DNA of 40,398 bases from Candidatus Kapaibacterium sp. (GTDB taxonomy: Bacteria > Bacteroidota > Ignavibacteria > Kapaibacteriales > UBA7675), in assembly GCA_028284775.1 (NCBI GenBank), contig JANQRB010000032.1, forward strand, positions 1-40,398. Reading direction: 5' to 3'. Below the pieces are notes generated by a model. The model did no database searches and was not told the origin of the DNA. It worked only from the letters and a program-made list of their open reading frames with translations. Positions within the stretch are counted from its first letter, which is position 1. Each line of letters starts with the position of its first letter. Made by a program: the position numbers and the translations under genes. Shown here piece after piece: positions 17,928-26,972 of this stretch.

Positions 17928-17963
17928 ACGCGCTTTGTCATCCCCGACAAGGCGCGTTTTTTT
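17928..17963 (+). terminator. Rho-independent terminator after the COX24-like gene
   Basis: ACGCGCTTTGTC (17928-17939) pairs with GACAAGGCGCGT (17946-17957) with a single G-T wobble and a 6-base loop. The strand then continues in an uninterrupted run of seven T (17957-17963). It ends the HU-TPR-COX24 transcript; leuS begins 82 bp later. Confidence 0.9.
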
Positions 17964-18045
17964 ATCCGGCGAAGCAAGGGTGCAAAGCTGCCAGGGCAGC
18001 GGCCCCGCTCACCGGCCTGACCTTACAAGCCTGAGAGAATCATTC

Positions 18046-20592
18046 ATGCGGTATCCATTTAAGGAAATCGAACCCAAATGGCAGCAGCGCTGGGATGAAC
18101 AGAAAATCAACGCCGCCGGTGTCGACTTCGACAAACCCAAGTGGTATGTGCTGGATATGTTCCCCTATCCCAGCGGCGCGGGCCTGCACGTCGGACACCC
18201 GGAAGGCTACACCGCAACCGACATAGTCGCACGCTACAAGCGGCTGCGGGGATTCAATGTGTTGCACCCCATGGGCTTCGATGCCTTCGGCCTGCCGACG
18301 GAACAATTCGCCGTCAAAACCGGTATCCATCCGGCCGAAGCTACCGCCAGCAATGTGGCCAATTTCAAACGCCAGCTGAAGCGTCTGGGTCTGTCATACG
18401 ACTGGGATCGCGAAATCAACACCACCGACCCTTCCTATTTCAAGTGGACGCAATGGGTGTTTCGCCTGATTTACAATTCCTGGTTCGACGAGGAACGGCA
18501 GCAGGCGCGGCCGATCGAAGAGCTGCCGATCCCCCCGGAGTTAACGGATGCCCGCAAAATCGAAGAATACCGCGATGCCAGGCGCCTGGCCTATGTCGCC
18601 AATGTCCCGGTCAATTGGTGCGAAAAGCTTGGCACCGTCCTGGCCAATGAAGAAGTCGACGAGTGGCGGGCGAAAGGCTTCGATGTCGTGCGCCGGCCGA
18701 TGCGCCAGTGGATGCTGCGCATCACTGCCTATGCCGAACGGTTGCTGCGCGGCCTCGATGATCTCGATTGGCCGCACTCGACACGCGAAATGCAACGTAA
18801 CTGGATTGGCCGCAGCGAAGGCGCCACCGTCCGCTTCAAGGCTGCCTCAGGCGACGCGATCGAGGTTTTCACTACTCGCCCCGACACCCTTTTTGGCGCG
18901 ACCTACCTGGTGCTGTCGCCGGAGCATCCGCTGGTGGACGATCTGACGGGCTCCGATCAGCGCACAGCGGTGGATGAATACCGGAAGGCGGCGGCAGTCA
19001 AAAGCGATTTGGAACGAACCGAGCTTAACAAAGACAAATCGGGCGTCTTTAGCGGCGCGCATGCCGTCAACCCGGCCACAGGCGAGGATATCCCGATCTG
19101 GATCGCTGACTATGTGTTGGCGCACTACGGCACCGGCGCTATTATGGCCGTACCCGGTCACGACGACCGCGACCACGAATTCGCCCTGAAGCACAAGCTG
19201 CCCATACGTCAGGTGGTGGCTCCGGCGGACGGCGGCGCGCTTGATATGCTGCACGCCGCTTTTTGCGAGGAAGGCGTCGGAATTAATTCCGCCAATAAAG
19301 AAGTTTCACTTAACGCTCTGCCGACGGCGAAGGCCAAAGACCTTATCTGCAGCTGGCTGGAGGACAAAGGCATCGGTGTTCGCCGCGTTCAGTACAAATT
19401 GCGCGACTGGCTGTTTTCACGTCAGCGCTACTGGGGTGAGCCGATACCCATCATTCACTTCGAGGATGGTTCGCGTCGCATACTTGATGTCGACGAATTG
19501 CCCTTGATGCTGCCCGATGTACCCGACTTCAAACCCGCCAACACCGGCGAGTCCGCTCTGGCGCGGGTCGACAGCTGGTGCAATTACAAAGATCCCAAGA
19601 CTGGCCGAATCGGTAAGCTGGAAACCAACACGATGCCGCAGTGGGCCGGTTCCTGCTGGTATTATCTCCGTTTTATCGATCCGCATAACGACGACGCCCT
19701 CTGCGACAGCCGGCTCGAACGCTACTGGATGGGCAGCAATGGCGTGGATCTCTACATCGGCGGCGCCGAACACGCCGTGCTGCACCTGCTCTACGCCCGC
19801 TTCTGGCACAAGGTGCTCTTCGACTACGGCTACGTATCGTCCAACGAGCCCTTCCGCCGCCTTTTTCACCAGGGGATGATCCTCGGCGAAGATTCCCGTA
19901 AAATGTCGAAGTCGCTGGGCAACGTCATCAGCCCCGACGCCGTCGTTAACGACCTGGGCGCCGACAGCCTGCGTCTGTTCGAAATGTTTATCGGCCCGTT
20001 GCAGGATACCAAACCCTGGTCCACAAGCGGCGCCGAAGGAGTCCACCGCTTCCTGAACCGCGTCTGGCGTATGATAATCGACGATGAAGGCGCTCTCCGT
20101 CCCGAAGTCAACAATGGCACGCTCGACGCCGAGCAGGAGTTTGTGCTGCACAGCACCATCAAAAAAGTGAGCGAAGACATCGAATCGCTGAGCTTCAATA
20201 CAGCCATCGCGCAGATGATGGTGTTTGTTAATACTTTCTTCAACGCTCCCGCCAGGCCGCGTCAGGCGCTGGAAGCCTTTCTTATATGCCTGGCGCCCTT
20301 TGCGCCGCACCTGGCCGAAGAATTATGGGAACGCCTCGGTCACCGGGAATCCATCCTGCGGGCCGATTTCCCGGCCTATGATGCCGCGAAACTCGTCAAA
20401 AACGAGGTGGAAATCGTGCTGCAGGTTAACTCCAAACTCAAGGCCAAAGCCGTCATCGCTACCGACAGCAGCCGGGAAGAAGTCGAACAACTGGCGCAGG
20501 CCGATCCCAAAGTTCAGGCGGCGGTCGATGGTAAGAATATTCGCAAAATTATTTATGTGCCGGGCAAACTAGTTAACATTATCGCTTCCTAA
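18046..20592 (+). CDS. leuS: Leucine-tRNA ligase
   Basis: LeuRS charges tRNA-Leu and edits norvaline and isoleucine mischarging. It is 848 residues from the ATG at 18046, which opens MRYPFKEIEPKWQQRW as in the family; the open frame upstream runs through the terminator and is not coding. The HIGH-type motif is in PYPSGAGLHVGHPEG (about 40-54), and KMSKS is at 619-623. The CP1 editing domain has TRPDTLFGATYLVLSPEHP and YGTGAIMAVPGHDDRDHEF, including the conserved aspartate. The C-terminal anticodon-binding domain ends KIIYVPGKLVNII. It is a single-gene unit with its own leader (17964-18045), which contains a small GCTGCC-AGG-GCAGC-type hairpin. No T-box features are visible. Confidence 0.98.
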   Translation: MRYPFKEIEPKWQQRWDEQKINAAGVDFDKPKWYVLDMFPYPSGAGLHVGHPEGYTATDIVARYKRLRGFNVLHPMGFDAFGLPTEQFAVKTGIHPAEATASNVANFKRQLKRLGLSYDWDREINTTDPSYFKWTQWVFRLIYNSWFDEERQQARPIEELPIPPELTDARKIEEYRDARRLAYVANVPVNWCEKLGTVLANEEVDEWRAKGFDVVRRPMRQWMLRITAYAERLLRGLDDLDWPHSTREMQRNWIGRSEGATVRFKAASGDAIEVFTTRPDTLFGATYLVLSPEHPLVDDLTGSDQRTAVDEYRKAAAVKSDLERTELNKDKSGVFSGAHAVNPATGEDIPIWIADYVLAHYGTGAIMAVPGHDDRDHEFALKHKLPIRQVVAPADGGALDMLHAAFCEEGVGINSANKEVSLNALPTAKAKDLICSWLEDKGIGVRRVQYKLRDWLFSRQRYWGEPIPIIHFEDGSRRILDVDELPLMLPDVPDFKPANTGESALARVDSWCNYKDPKTGRIGKLETNTMPQWAGSCWYYLRFIDPHNDDALCDSRLERYWMGSNGVDLYIGGAEHAVLHLLYARFWHKVLFDYGYVSSNEPFRRLFHQGMILGEDSRKMSKSLGNVISPDAVVNDLGADSLRLFEMFIGPLQDTKPWSTSGAEGVHRFLNRVWRMIIDDEGALRPEVNNGTLDAEQEFVLHSTIKKVSEDIESLSFNTAIAQMMVFVNTFFNAPARPRQALEAFLICLAPFAPHLAEELWERLGHRESILRADFPAYDAAKLVKNEVEIVLQVNSKLKAKAVIATDSSREEVEQLAQADPKVQAAVDGKNIRKIIYVPGKLVNIIAS

Positions 20593-21212
20593 GGCAGGCC
20601 GTCTTGTCGAGTTGCAGAGCGTCGCTCGCTGTGCCGCCTGACTTGTAGGGCTTTGATCTTGTTTTCGCCCGACAAACGATCTCACTTTGCGCTGCGATCC
20701 CGCTTACATACATCGCGAGCAATCAACTTGTCTCTTGTCCGGTCGCAGCAGGCACTGGCGCGAATATGGCAATTGTCCTGCGGGCGTAAGTGCCCGATTC
20801 ACCAATGGGACCTCTCGCAGCACCAGGCAACTGTTGGCTTCAAGTCGGGAGGTCCGTCTGATCAAAGAATCAGCCCGGAAGACATCACATCGAGGATTAT
20901 TTACGATTCTGAGTCTATAAGTATTGATGGCAGATACATTGGCGGCATGGCTGATCCAGAGCTGGGAGCGCCGCCCTTGCGCATCAACAATAACACTTCC
21001 GGAATTCAATAGTTCTGTCGTGAAATCCTATTGAGTCTATGGCTACCGGCATCTCTTTTAACGGGAAAATGGCGCCATCATGTTCCGTCAGAAATCACGG
21101 CACATATCGAAATCGATCAATGCACTGGGTGACTGAAGGTGTTCTTGGCAAAACATAAGTACGAGAAAACTTTCTCATCGCGCTTGATCAGAGAAACCGC
21201 GGAGATGAAGCG
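20593..21212. other. Intergenic region without a recognisable gene
   Basis: 620 bp between leuS and the YCF48-like gene. An open frame of 119 codons (20653-21012, plus) has no plausible ribosome binding site and a translation of arginine/serine-rich composition typical of non-coding frames, so I do not call it. I see no clear leuS terminator. The right end supplies the ribosome binding site of the next gene (GGAG at about 21201-21204). Confidence 0.55.
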
Positions 21213-23486
21213 ATGAAATTAAAGTTTGACAGAACAGTGATTTTATGCTGTATAATCGCTGTTATCTTGTTTTCCGCCAACAGCACATGGGCGGCGGGCA
21301 CTTTCACCATTCAACATCCTTCGCCCCTGCCGGCATCCTATAGTGATGTTCTGATACTAGATACCGAGACAGTGCTCGTATCGGGCGCTCGAACAGAATT
21401 TACTTCACCGCTACTGATACGAACAGACGATGGCGGAAATTCCTGGCAGAGGATAGCTGTTCCGACCTCGTACTCTCTCAGAGAACTCTATTCGCTGGAC
21501 GGCAACACAATCTGGGCGGCAGGCTATGATGCGACACTTCTTCGTTCTGACGACGGCGGCGGGTCCTGGACCAATGTTAATATTGGCCTGGAAGGCCAGC
21601 GCTCTGAATTAGTCGCGCTTCACTTCAGCGATGAAATGAACGGTTGGGCTGTCGGTCGCCAGCGGAGTGATCGTGAGTTTGAGTACTGGCTAGCCATGGC
21701 CCTCAAAACTCAGGACGGCGGCAAGACCTGGCAGCACGTGCCACTTCCTAAGTTGGCATTTGAATCGGGATTCGGCCGGGACTCTCTGATTTCAAGGCTG
21801 TCTTCGGTCTACTTCCTCGATGCCGATAAAGGTTGGGTCTGCGGCGGCCTTGCCATTGGTAATGAAGGCGTGCTGCTGCGTACCGACAATGGCGGCCTTA
21901 GCTGGCAACAAGAGCCGACAGGAAATGTGCGCGAACTTATCGATTTCGCGATTCTCAGTGATGAAATTTTTGTGGCGGTTGGCGATAATGGCGCACTGAT
22001 ACGTTCCACTGACGCCGGCAAGGAGTGGCAACAAGTAATACCAAAAATAGAAGTTGGTGCCAGCCTGACGACAGTGTACGCGATGGGGCAAACGATATTT
22101 ACAGCCGGGGCATTACGTCGCATCCTAAAATCTGAAGACGGCGGGGTCTCCTGGCAGCTTTCATTTGAAGGTCAGAGCAAGAATGCGGAACAGGTTCAAT
22201 GGTTTTCAAGCGTGGAGTTTGCGGATTCGCGCAATGGATGGGCGGTCGGTTCACATGCAGGCTTGTTTAAAACCTCCGACGGAGGCGACTCCTGGCACCA
22301 GATGACACGCGGCGTGCTTAGCACCCTGTACTCAGTCCATTTTTTCGACGATGTTGCCGGTTTAGTTGCCGGGCGTGATGGGACGATTCTGCGTACAACA
22401 AACGGCGGCAGTGAATGGGAACCTGTATCAATCGAAGGTGAGGACTCGCTGAAAGATCTGACCTTCGTTAGCAGGGAGCAAGGCTGGCTCATAGGCTCCG
22501 ATCATCTCTTTGCGACGAAGGATGGCGGCGACACCTGGGAACGAATCTATGACATACAACAAAGAAATGCAGTTTCAGACTTGGCTTTTACCGATGCCGA
22601 AAATGGTTGGATGCTGTGGGGTCTTCACGAAAAAGACACTATCCGGCGTACAGTGGATGGAGGCAGAACCTGGGTAGTACAAAAGGAATTTCCGGAGCAA
22701 CTTACAGGGATTCATTTTGTGAATGACAGCACCGGCTGGGTGTTGTCACCGCACGACCTGTACTTTACCAAGGATTACGGTGAGAATTGGGATCTACGGA
22801 AGCACGATACTACGACCTGGTTTTCTGCTATTAATTTTCAGAATGAGTCCACAGGTTGGATCACGGGCTCAGCGTCCCTGATTCCTCAACGTCCGGCTCT
22901 GTTTTTTACCTCTGATGGCGGCGGCACCTGGGAAAATCTGCTTGTTAATGACCCGGAATCTCCTCTGGCTCGCGAGTCCCTAAACGGAATCGCATTTAAT
23001 GATCACAATACAGGCTGGATACGGGGCCGGGGCAACCATTTGTATCGCACAACCGACAGGGGCCTCACGTGGACAAGGCAGACACACTTCCTTGAATGGG
23101 AATCCGGCGCACTTCGCGATCTCTTCGCTCTACCCGACGGTCAGGTATGGTTTGTTGGTGATAACGGCTTCATTCTAAACTACAAAGCTCAAGCTACCGA
23201 TGTTGAAGATCAATTCGCCGTATCTTTAAAGCGTTCCGGAATTCACATCTATCCAAATCCTGCGGCAGGCAATCTGGCGATTGATGTACCATTGTCCTTC
23301 CGTGCCGCTGCCCCGATTACAATCAGGGTGTTTAACCTCATGGGCAAGCTTGTGTTACAGCGGATGCAGCAGGGCGATGTAAGACAGATCAATCTTGACG
23401 CGACACAGTTAAGCACCGGTGTGTATTTTCTGGAACTACAGCAAGACTCTACTTCAACAGGAGAGACTTTTACTATCGTCGAGTAA
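21213..23486 (+). CDS. Secreted Asp-box (YCF48/BNR-like) beta-propeller protein with T9SS sorting domain
   Basis: A 757-residue exported protein. The signal peptide MKLKFDRTVILCCIIAVIL-FSANSTWAA is followed by a propeller region with 13 Asp-box motifs of the form S/T-x-D-x-G-x-x-W (for example TDDGGNSWQRI, TQDGGKTWQHV, TSDGGDSWHQM, TTDRGLTWTRQ). These alternate with GWAVG/GWVxG strands, the arrangement of YCF48-like and sortilin-type propellers. The C-terminal ~80 residues are a T9SS type A sorting domain (HIYPNPAAGNLAID ... IRVFNLMGKLVLQ ... LSTGVYFLEL). It should therefore be cleaved and held on or released from the cell surface. The exact function is unknown; binding or structural roles are likely, and no enzyme motif is seen. 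ATG at 21213 has GGAG 8 bases upstream, and a 4-codon mini-ORF (21204) overlaps the start. Confidence 0.88.
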   Translation: MKLKFDRTVILCCIIAVILFSANSTWAAGTFTIQHPSPLPASYSDVLILDTETVLVSGARTEFTSPLLIRTDDGGNSWQRIAVPTSYSLRELYSLDGNTIWAAGYDATLLRSDDGGGSWTNVNIGLEGQRSELVALHFSDEMNGWAVGRQRSDREFEYWLAMALKTQDGGKTWQHVPLPKLAFESGFGRDSLISRLSSVYFLDADKGWVCGGLAIGNEGVLLRTDNGGLSWQQEPTGNVRELIDFAILSDEIFVAVGDNGALIRSTDAGKEWQQVIPKIEVGASLTTVYAMGQTIFTAGALRRILKSEDGGVSWQLSFEGQSKNAEQVQWFSSVEFADSRNGWAVGSHAGLFKTSDGGDSWHQMTRGVLSTLYSVHFFDDVAGLVAGRDGTILRTTNGGSEWEPVSIEGEDSLKDLTFVSREQGWLIGSDHLFATKDGGDTWERIYDIQQRNAVSDLAFTDAENGWMLWGLHEKDTIRRTVDGGRTWVVQKEFPEQLTGIHFVNDSTGWVLSPHDLYFTKDYGENWDLRKHDTTTWFSAINFQNESTGWITGSASLIPQRPALFFTSDGGGTWENLLVNDPESPLARESLNGIAFNDHNTGWIRGRGNHLYRTTDRGLTWTRQTHFLEWESGALRDLFALPDGQVWFVGDNGFILNYKAQATDVEDQFAVSLKRSGIHIYPNPAAGNLAIDVPLSFRAAAPITIRVFNLMGKLVLQRMQQGDVRQINLDATQLSTGVYFLELQQDSTSTGETFTIVE

Positions 23487-25340
23487 TGGATCTGTAGCCT
23501 GGCAGGAGAGTTCATGCCCTGGGACGATCGTTTGTTGAATGCCGTTCATTGAGCTAATCGGCTGACACTCTGCTTAAGCCAATAACGCCGGGTCATTGAA
23601 ACACTATGCACTGGCTCTCTACTCACCCGACAAGCTTAGGCCAATGACTTGCGAACAACGACTCTTCCAGGTTCTGGATGCTTCTTTACCATTCATTAAG
23701 CAAACGCCAAGTTTATTGCCCATTTCGTCCTGGCACTCTTCAAAACATCGACCGTCAATTTTTCCAAACTGGCTCTTAAGCCAGGCAGCCTGATGATGCC
23801 AATTCGGCGCCGCATTGATCGCTACCTGGCCTCCTTTCAGATGAATCTGTTTCTTATTGACAACCGCCGAAAGCAATCGAAACCGACAGATTCACGATCG
23901 GTCACCAAAGCTTCCATACAATCGGGCCGAACAATGACGAGCGGGAGTACAATCAGGCGAATTCGTTTGCTTGGATTGCATGCTCAGGGGCCTGGTCTTC
24001 GGCTCCGCTCAGACCACAGGGTGCAGACCATACCTTAAATTCAAATACCTGTCAACTGTGGACTGAGCGCTGGGTGCAGTACGCAGTACTCAGGTTTCGG
24101 TCTTCGGCTCCGCTCAGACCGCAGGGTGCAGACCGAAGGGTGCAGCCTATGCCTTAAATTCAAATACCTGTCAACTGTGGACTGAGCGCTGGGTGCAGTA
24201 CGCAGGTTTCGGTCTTCGGCTCCGCTCAGACCGCAGGGTGCAGACCGAAGGGTGCAGACCATGCCTTATATTCAAATACCTGTCAACTGTGGACTGAGCG
24301 CAGCCGAAGGCCACAGAGTGCAGACCATGCCTTATATTCAAAAACCCGTCAACCGTGGACTGAGCGCAGCCGAAACCCACAGAGTCCAGACCATGACTTA
24401 ATTTCAAAATCCCGTCACCTGTGGACTGAGCGCAGCCGAAGGCCACAAGCTTATGACCATGCCTTATATTCAAAAACCTGTCAACCGTGGACTGAGCGCA
24501 GCCGAAGGCCACAGAGTGCAGGCGATGCCTTAAATTCAAAAACTGTCACTCGTGGACTGAGCGCAGCCGAAGGCCACAGAGTGCAGACCATGCCTTATAT
24601 TCAAAAACCCGTCAACCGTGGACTGAGCGCAGCCGAAGGCCACAAGCTTATGACCATGCCTTATATTCAAAAACCTGTCAACTGTGGACTGAGCGCAGCC
24701 GAAGGCCACAGAGTGCAGCCTATGCCTTAAATTCAAATACCTGTCACCCGTGGACTGAGCGCAGCCGAAGGCCACAATATTGAAACTACACAAGCCGACA
24801 AGAATTGAGTCGACACTTAACAATGTTTGTCCTTCCCTGAGTCTTGGCAATTCCTAGCTCTCCGCTCATAAAATTCAGTGACAATTCATCTCTCCATCGA
24901 GGAATTTTACACTTTTCGTGTCTAGGATGACGGAGGGAGGCGGATTGTCCTGCCTTGGTGCAGAGGGGTCTCTGCGGCTGCATGCGCCTTTTTGGCAAGC
25001 TTGTATTCTGCAGGACTGCAAAGCGCGATGACAGGGCTCGCAAGATATTCGTGAGCTGCGGGCATTCAGGCCTCGGATTGAGACGCATCGGAATTCTTAG
25101 TCCGGAACTTGAGAGGAAATCGCCAGGTAGAGCTAAACAGTCATAAATCCGTGAATGACGTTCGGCTTCCTTCTCCGGAACAGAAATATCTTCGAGGGAA
25201 TAACAATGTGGACCTGCAAAAGGCGCTCGACGGCTGTTGGGCGCAACGCAGGGAGTGTGGCCTTGTTCGCAAGAGTGAACTTGCGAGGAATCCCAACTAT
25301 CATCAGAGAGTTTGTTTAACAGTATTTTTCGGTTGTGTCT
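23487..25340. other. Intergenic region dominated by a tandem repeat array
   Basis: 1.85 kb without a convincing gene. Left part (23487-23993): only short frames of low plausibility. Middle: the 66-bp tandem array described separately. Right part (24780-25340): frames of 60-100 codons on both strands, none with a ribosome binding site or recognisable product, and a small CAC-TTTTC-GTG hairpin near 24910-24920. The 20 bases before the ATG at 25341 hold no Shine-Dalgarno sequence. The array would separate any transcript of the propeller gene from the lipoprotein gene. Confidence 0.6.
23994..24779. repeat. Tandem array of 66-bp hairpin-containing units
   Basis: GTGGACTGAGCG begins ten units at 24058, 24177, 24289, 24355, 24421, 24487, 24552, 24618, 24684 and 24750. 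Spacing is 119, 112, then 66 bp throughout except one 65. Each unit has GTGGACT-GAGCGCAGCCGA-AGGCCAC or a close variant (7-bp stem with one mismatch, 12-base loop), then a tail ending in ATGCCTTA(T/A)ATTCAAA and CxxGTCA. The two long units at the left carry an extra hairpin, GGTCT-TCGGCTCCGCTC-AGACC (copies at 23994-24015, 24099-24120 and 24211-24232), in the opposite sense. Units differ at several positions, so the array is not a recent clonal expansion. Function unknown. Confidence 0.93.
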
Positions 25341-26972
25341 ATGAGTCGCTTAACAAAGATTCACCTGTCGCTGGCTTTGCTGGCTCTGTCGCTGGTTTCT
25401 TGTGTTAGCTCCGGCAGCTATTATTCATACGGTTATCTGAACTTCAAAGCCGACAAGACACTGAATCCCGCCAGGAAAGTGACAATGGAAGCCAGGCCAA
25501 TTTTGTCTCACCGTGGACTTACTACTTCGCGAAGCAATGAGAACGGCGTTGCGGTAGCGCGCTTCGGTCCGGATGACAGCCTGGTTGTCGAAAACTACAA
25601 TACCGAGCTCAAGCTGGATTGGCGTTTTGCTGCCGAGCACCCCCGCTACGCGACCCGTATCGATGATGAATCTTTCCCCTTTCTGCATACGGCATTGCAT
25701 AAACCGAAGAACTACGCCTACGGCAACGCTCTCGGCTACCTTTACTGCAACAACGACGATGAAAGCGGCGGGCCGGCAATTGCCGCGATCCTGTTCGACC
25801 AGAAAAACGGGGAGGTGCTTGAAGACGGCAATCTTGTCAGCCTGCCGGATCCCGATGATGAAGATGAGGCGCTGCACGGTATTAGCTGGCAGTATACCCC
25901 CGACACCTCGCAGTTATCTGTTTACTACTACGATTATTCCGATTTTAACGATGCCGCCCAAATCGTCAATGTTAAGCTGCTTACCAATCAATTCAGCGCA
26001 GACCTGAAGCCCGCGCGAGCAGCCGAGCTACGCTTTGAGCTGCCCTACCTGGAGAAAGGCGCGTCGGCCACTCATGCCAGATACAACAAGGGATTTTTTC
26101 TTGACAATGAGGGATCGATCTACCAGTTTTTCAGTGACAAGAAACGCCGCCTTCGCCTGGCCTGGTACCATGGGAAGTCCGGCGCCACCGGCGAGCTGGA
26201 ATTTGCCCCCTTTTCGATCAAAACGGAGGGCGGAGACAATATCGACGTCAGTCTCGACGATGTCAAATTTTCGCAAACCAGGACGGGCGAAATACTTATC
26301 GGTACATCGCTTCATTATCCGACAGGGTTTAAGTCACCCATGCGCGGCATCGGCCTTGCTCGCCTCCGGATGGAGGAATCCGGGCCGGTCATTCTCCAGC
26401 AGAAGTCCTTTTCCATGACCGACCTACGCTTCGAAGGATTTAACGAGCAGTCCGCCTACGACTGGTATTCGCTGAGCTATATCATCCCGGCGCCCGATCT
26501 TGACTTCACTGTCTGTGTATTCCGGGAATTTGTTCGCATCAAAAATGTCATCACCCGCAAAAATTATGCTACTGGCGGCTCCTATAGCTCGGTTTACTAT
26601 ACCTCACGCTGGGGAGGAGTAGCGCTGGCGGCCTTTAAGAAGGGTTTCGAATATGCATGGGGCAATCTGGCCATCAAAGATATCGGGAGCCATTTCTCCG
26701 GGTCGGTTGTGACAGGACACATCAGTAATGAGCAATTGCTGATGTTACGCAGTTCGCCGCAGAACGAGAAAGAGAAGAATTACGCGCTGGACCTTTTCCG
26801 GATCGACATTAACAGCGGCATCGGCAAACGACGCCGCATTTGCGACATCATCAGCGGCAATACGCAAAACGCTGGTTTCCTCTGGGACCGCACAAATGAG
26901 TTAACGGCCATTGTTTACGGCTATGAAGAAGACGAAGAGGTCACTGCGGGTCTGCTGCGCTTTCGCTACTGA
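25341..26972 (+). CDS. Unrecognised predicted lipoprotein
   Basis: A 543-residue protein with a lipoprotein signal: MSRLTKIHLSLALLALSLVSC, lipobox L-V-S-C with the lipidated cysteine at residue 21. The mature part starts VSSGSYYSYGYLNF, is rich in aromatic and acidic residues, and contains many short predicted beta strands (for example LSVYYYDYSDFNDAAQIVNV and YALDLFRIDINSGIGKRRRI). A propeller-like or other all-beta fold is plausible, but no family or enzyme motif is recognised. ATG at 25341 fits the signal peptide; a GTG two codons earlier is possible. No Shine-Dalgarno sequence is seen. It is flanked by large non-coding regions on both sides and lies between two T9SS cargo genes, so a surface role is an inference from location only. 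Confidence 0.8.
   Translation: MSRLTKIHLSLALLALSLVSCVSSGSYYSYGYLNFKADKTLNPARKVTMEARPILSHRGLTTSRSNENGVAVARFGPDDSLVVENYNTELKLDWRFAAEHPRYATRIDDESFPFLHTALHKPKNYAYGNALGYLYCNNDDESGGPAIAAILFDQKNGEVLEDGNLVSLPDPDDEDEALHGISWQYTPDTSQLSVYYYDYSDFNDAAQIVNVKLLTNQFSADLKPARAAELRFELPYLEKGASATHARYNKGFFLDNEGSIYQFFSDKKRRLRLAWYHGKSGATGELEFAPFSIKTEGGDNIDVSLDDVKFSQTRTGEILIGTSLHYPTGFKSPMRGIGLARLRMEESGPVILQQKSFSMTDLRFEGFNEQSAYDWYSLSYIIPAPDLDFTVCVFREFVRIKNVITRKNYATGGSYSSVYYTSRWGGVALAAFKKGFEYAWGNLAIKDIGSHFSGSVVTGHISNEQLLMLRSSPQNEKEKNYALDLFRIDINSGIGKRRRICDIISGNTQNAGFLWDRTNELTAIVYGYEEDEEVTAGLLRFRY

Noticed and set aside
17935..18045. N-terminal extension of LeuRS
   Set aside because: It would begin inside the terminator hairpin of the preceding gene, and the family N-terminus (RYPFKEIEPKWQ) starts at 18046.
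20653..21012. Hypothetical 119-codon gene after leuS
   Set aside because: It has no ribosome binding site, atypical composition and overlapping frames of equal quality. I treat it as non-coding.
23985..24790. CRISPR array
   Set aside because: The units are contiguous repeats with no unique spacers, the period is 66 bp with slow divergence between copies, and no cas genes are present.
24171..24850. Minus-strand open frames through the tandem array encoding repeats such as SVAFGCAQSTVDRFLNIRHGL
   Set aside because: They stay open only because 66 is a multiple of three. The single 65-bp unit and the long units break the frame, no ribosome binding site or signal is present, and the conserved part is the hairpin rather than the codons.
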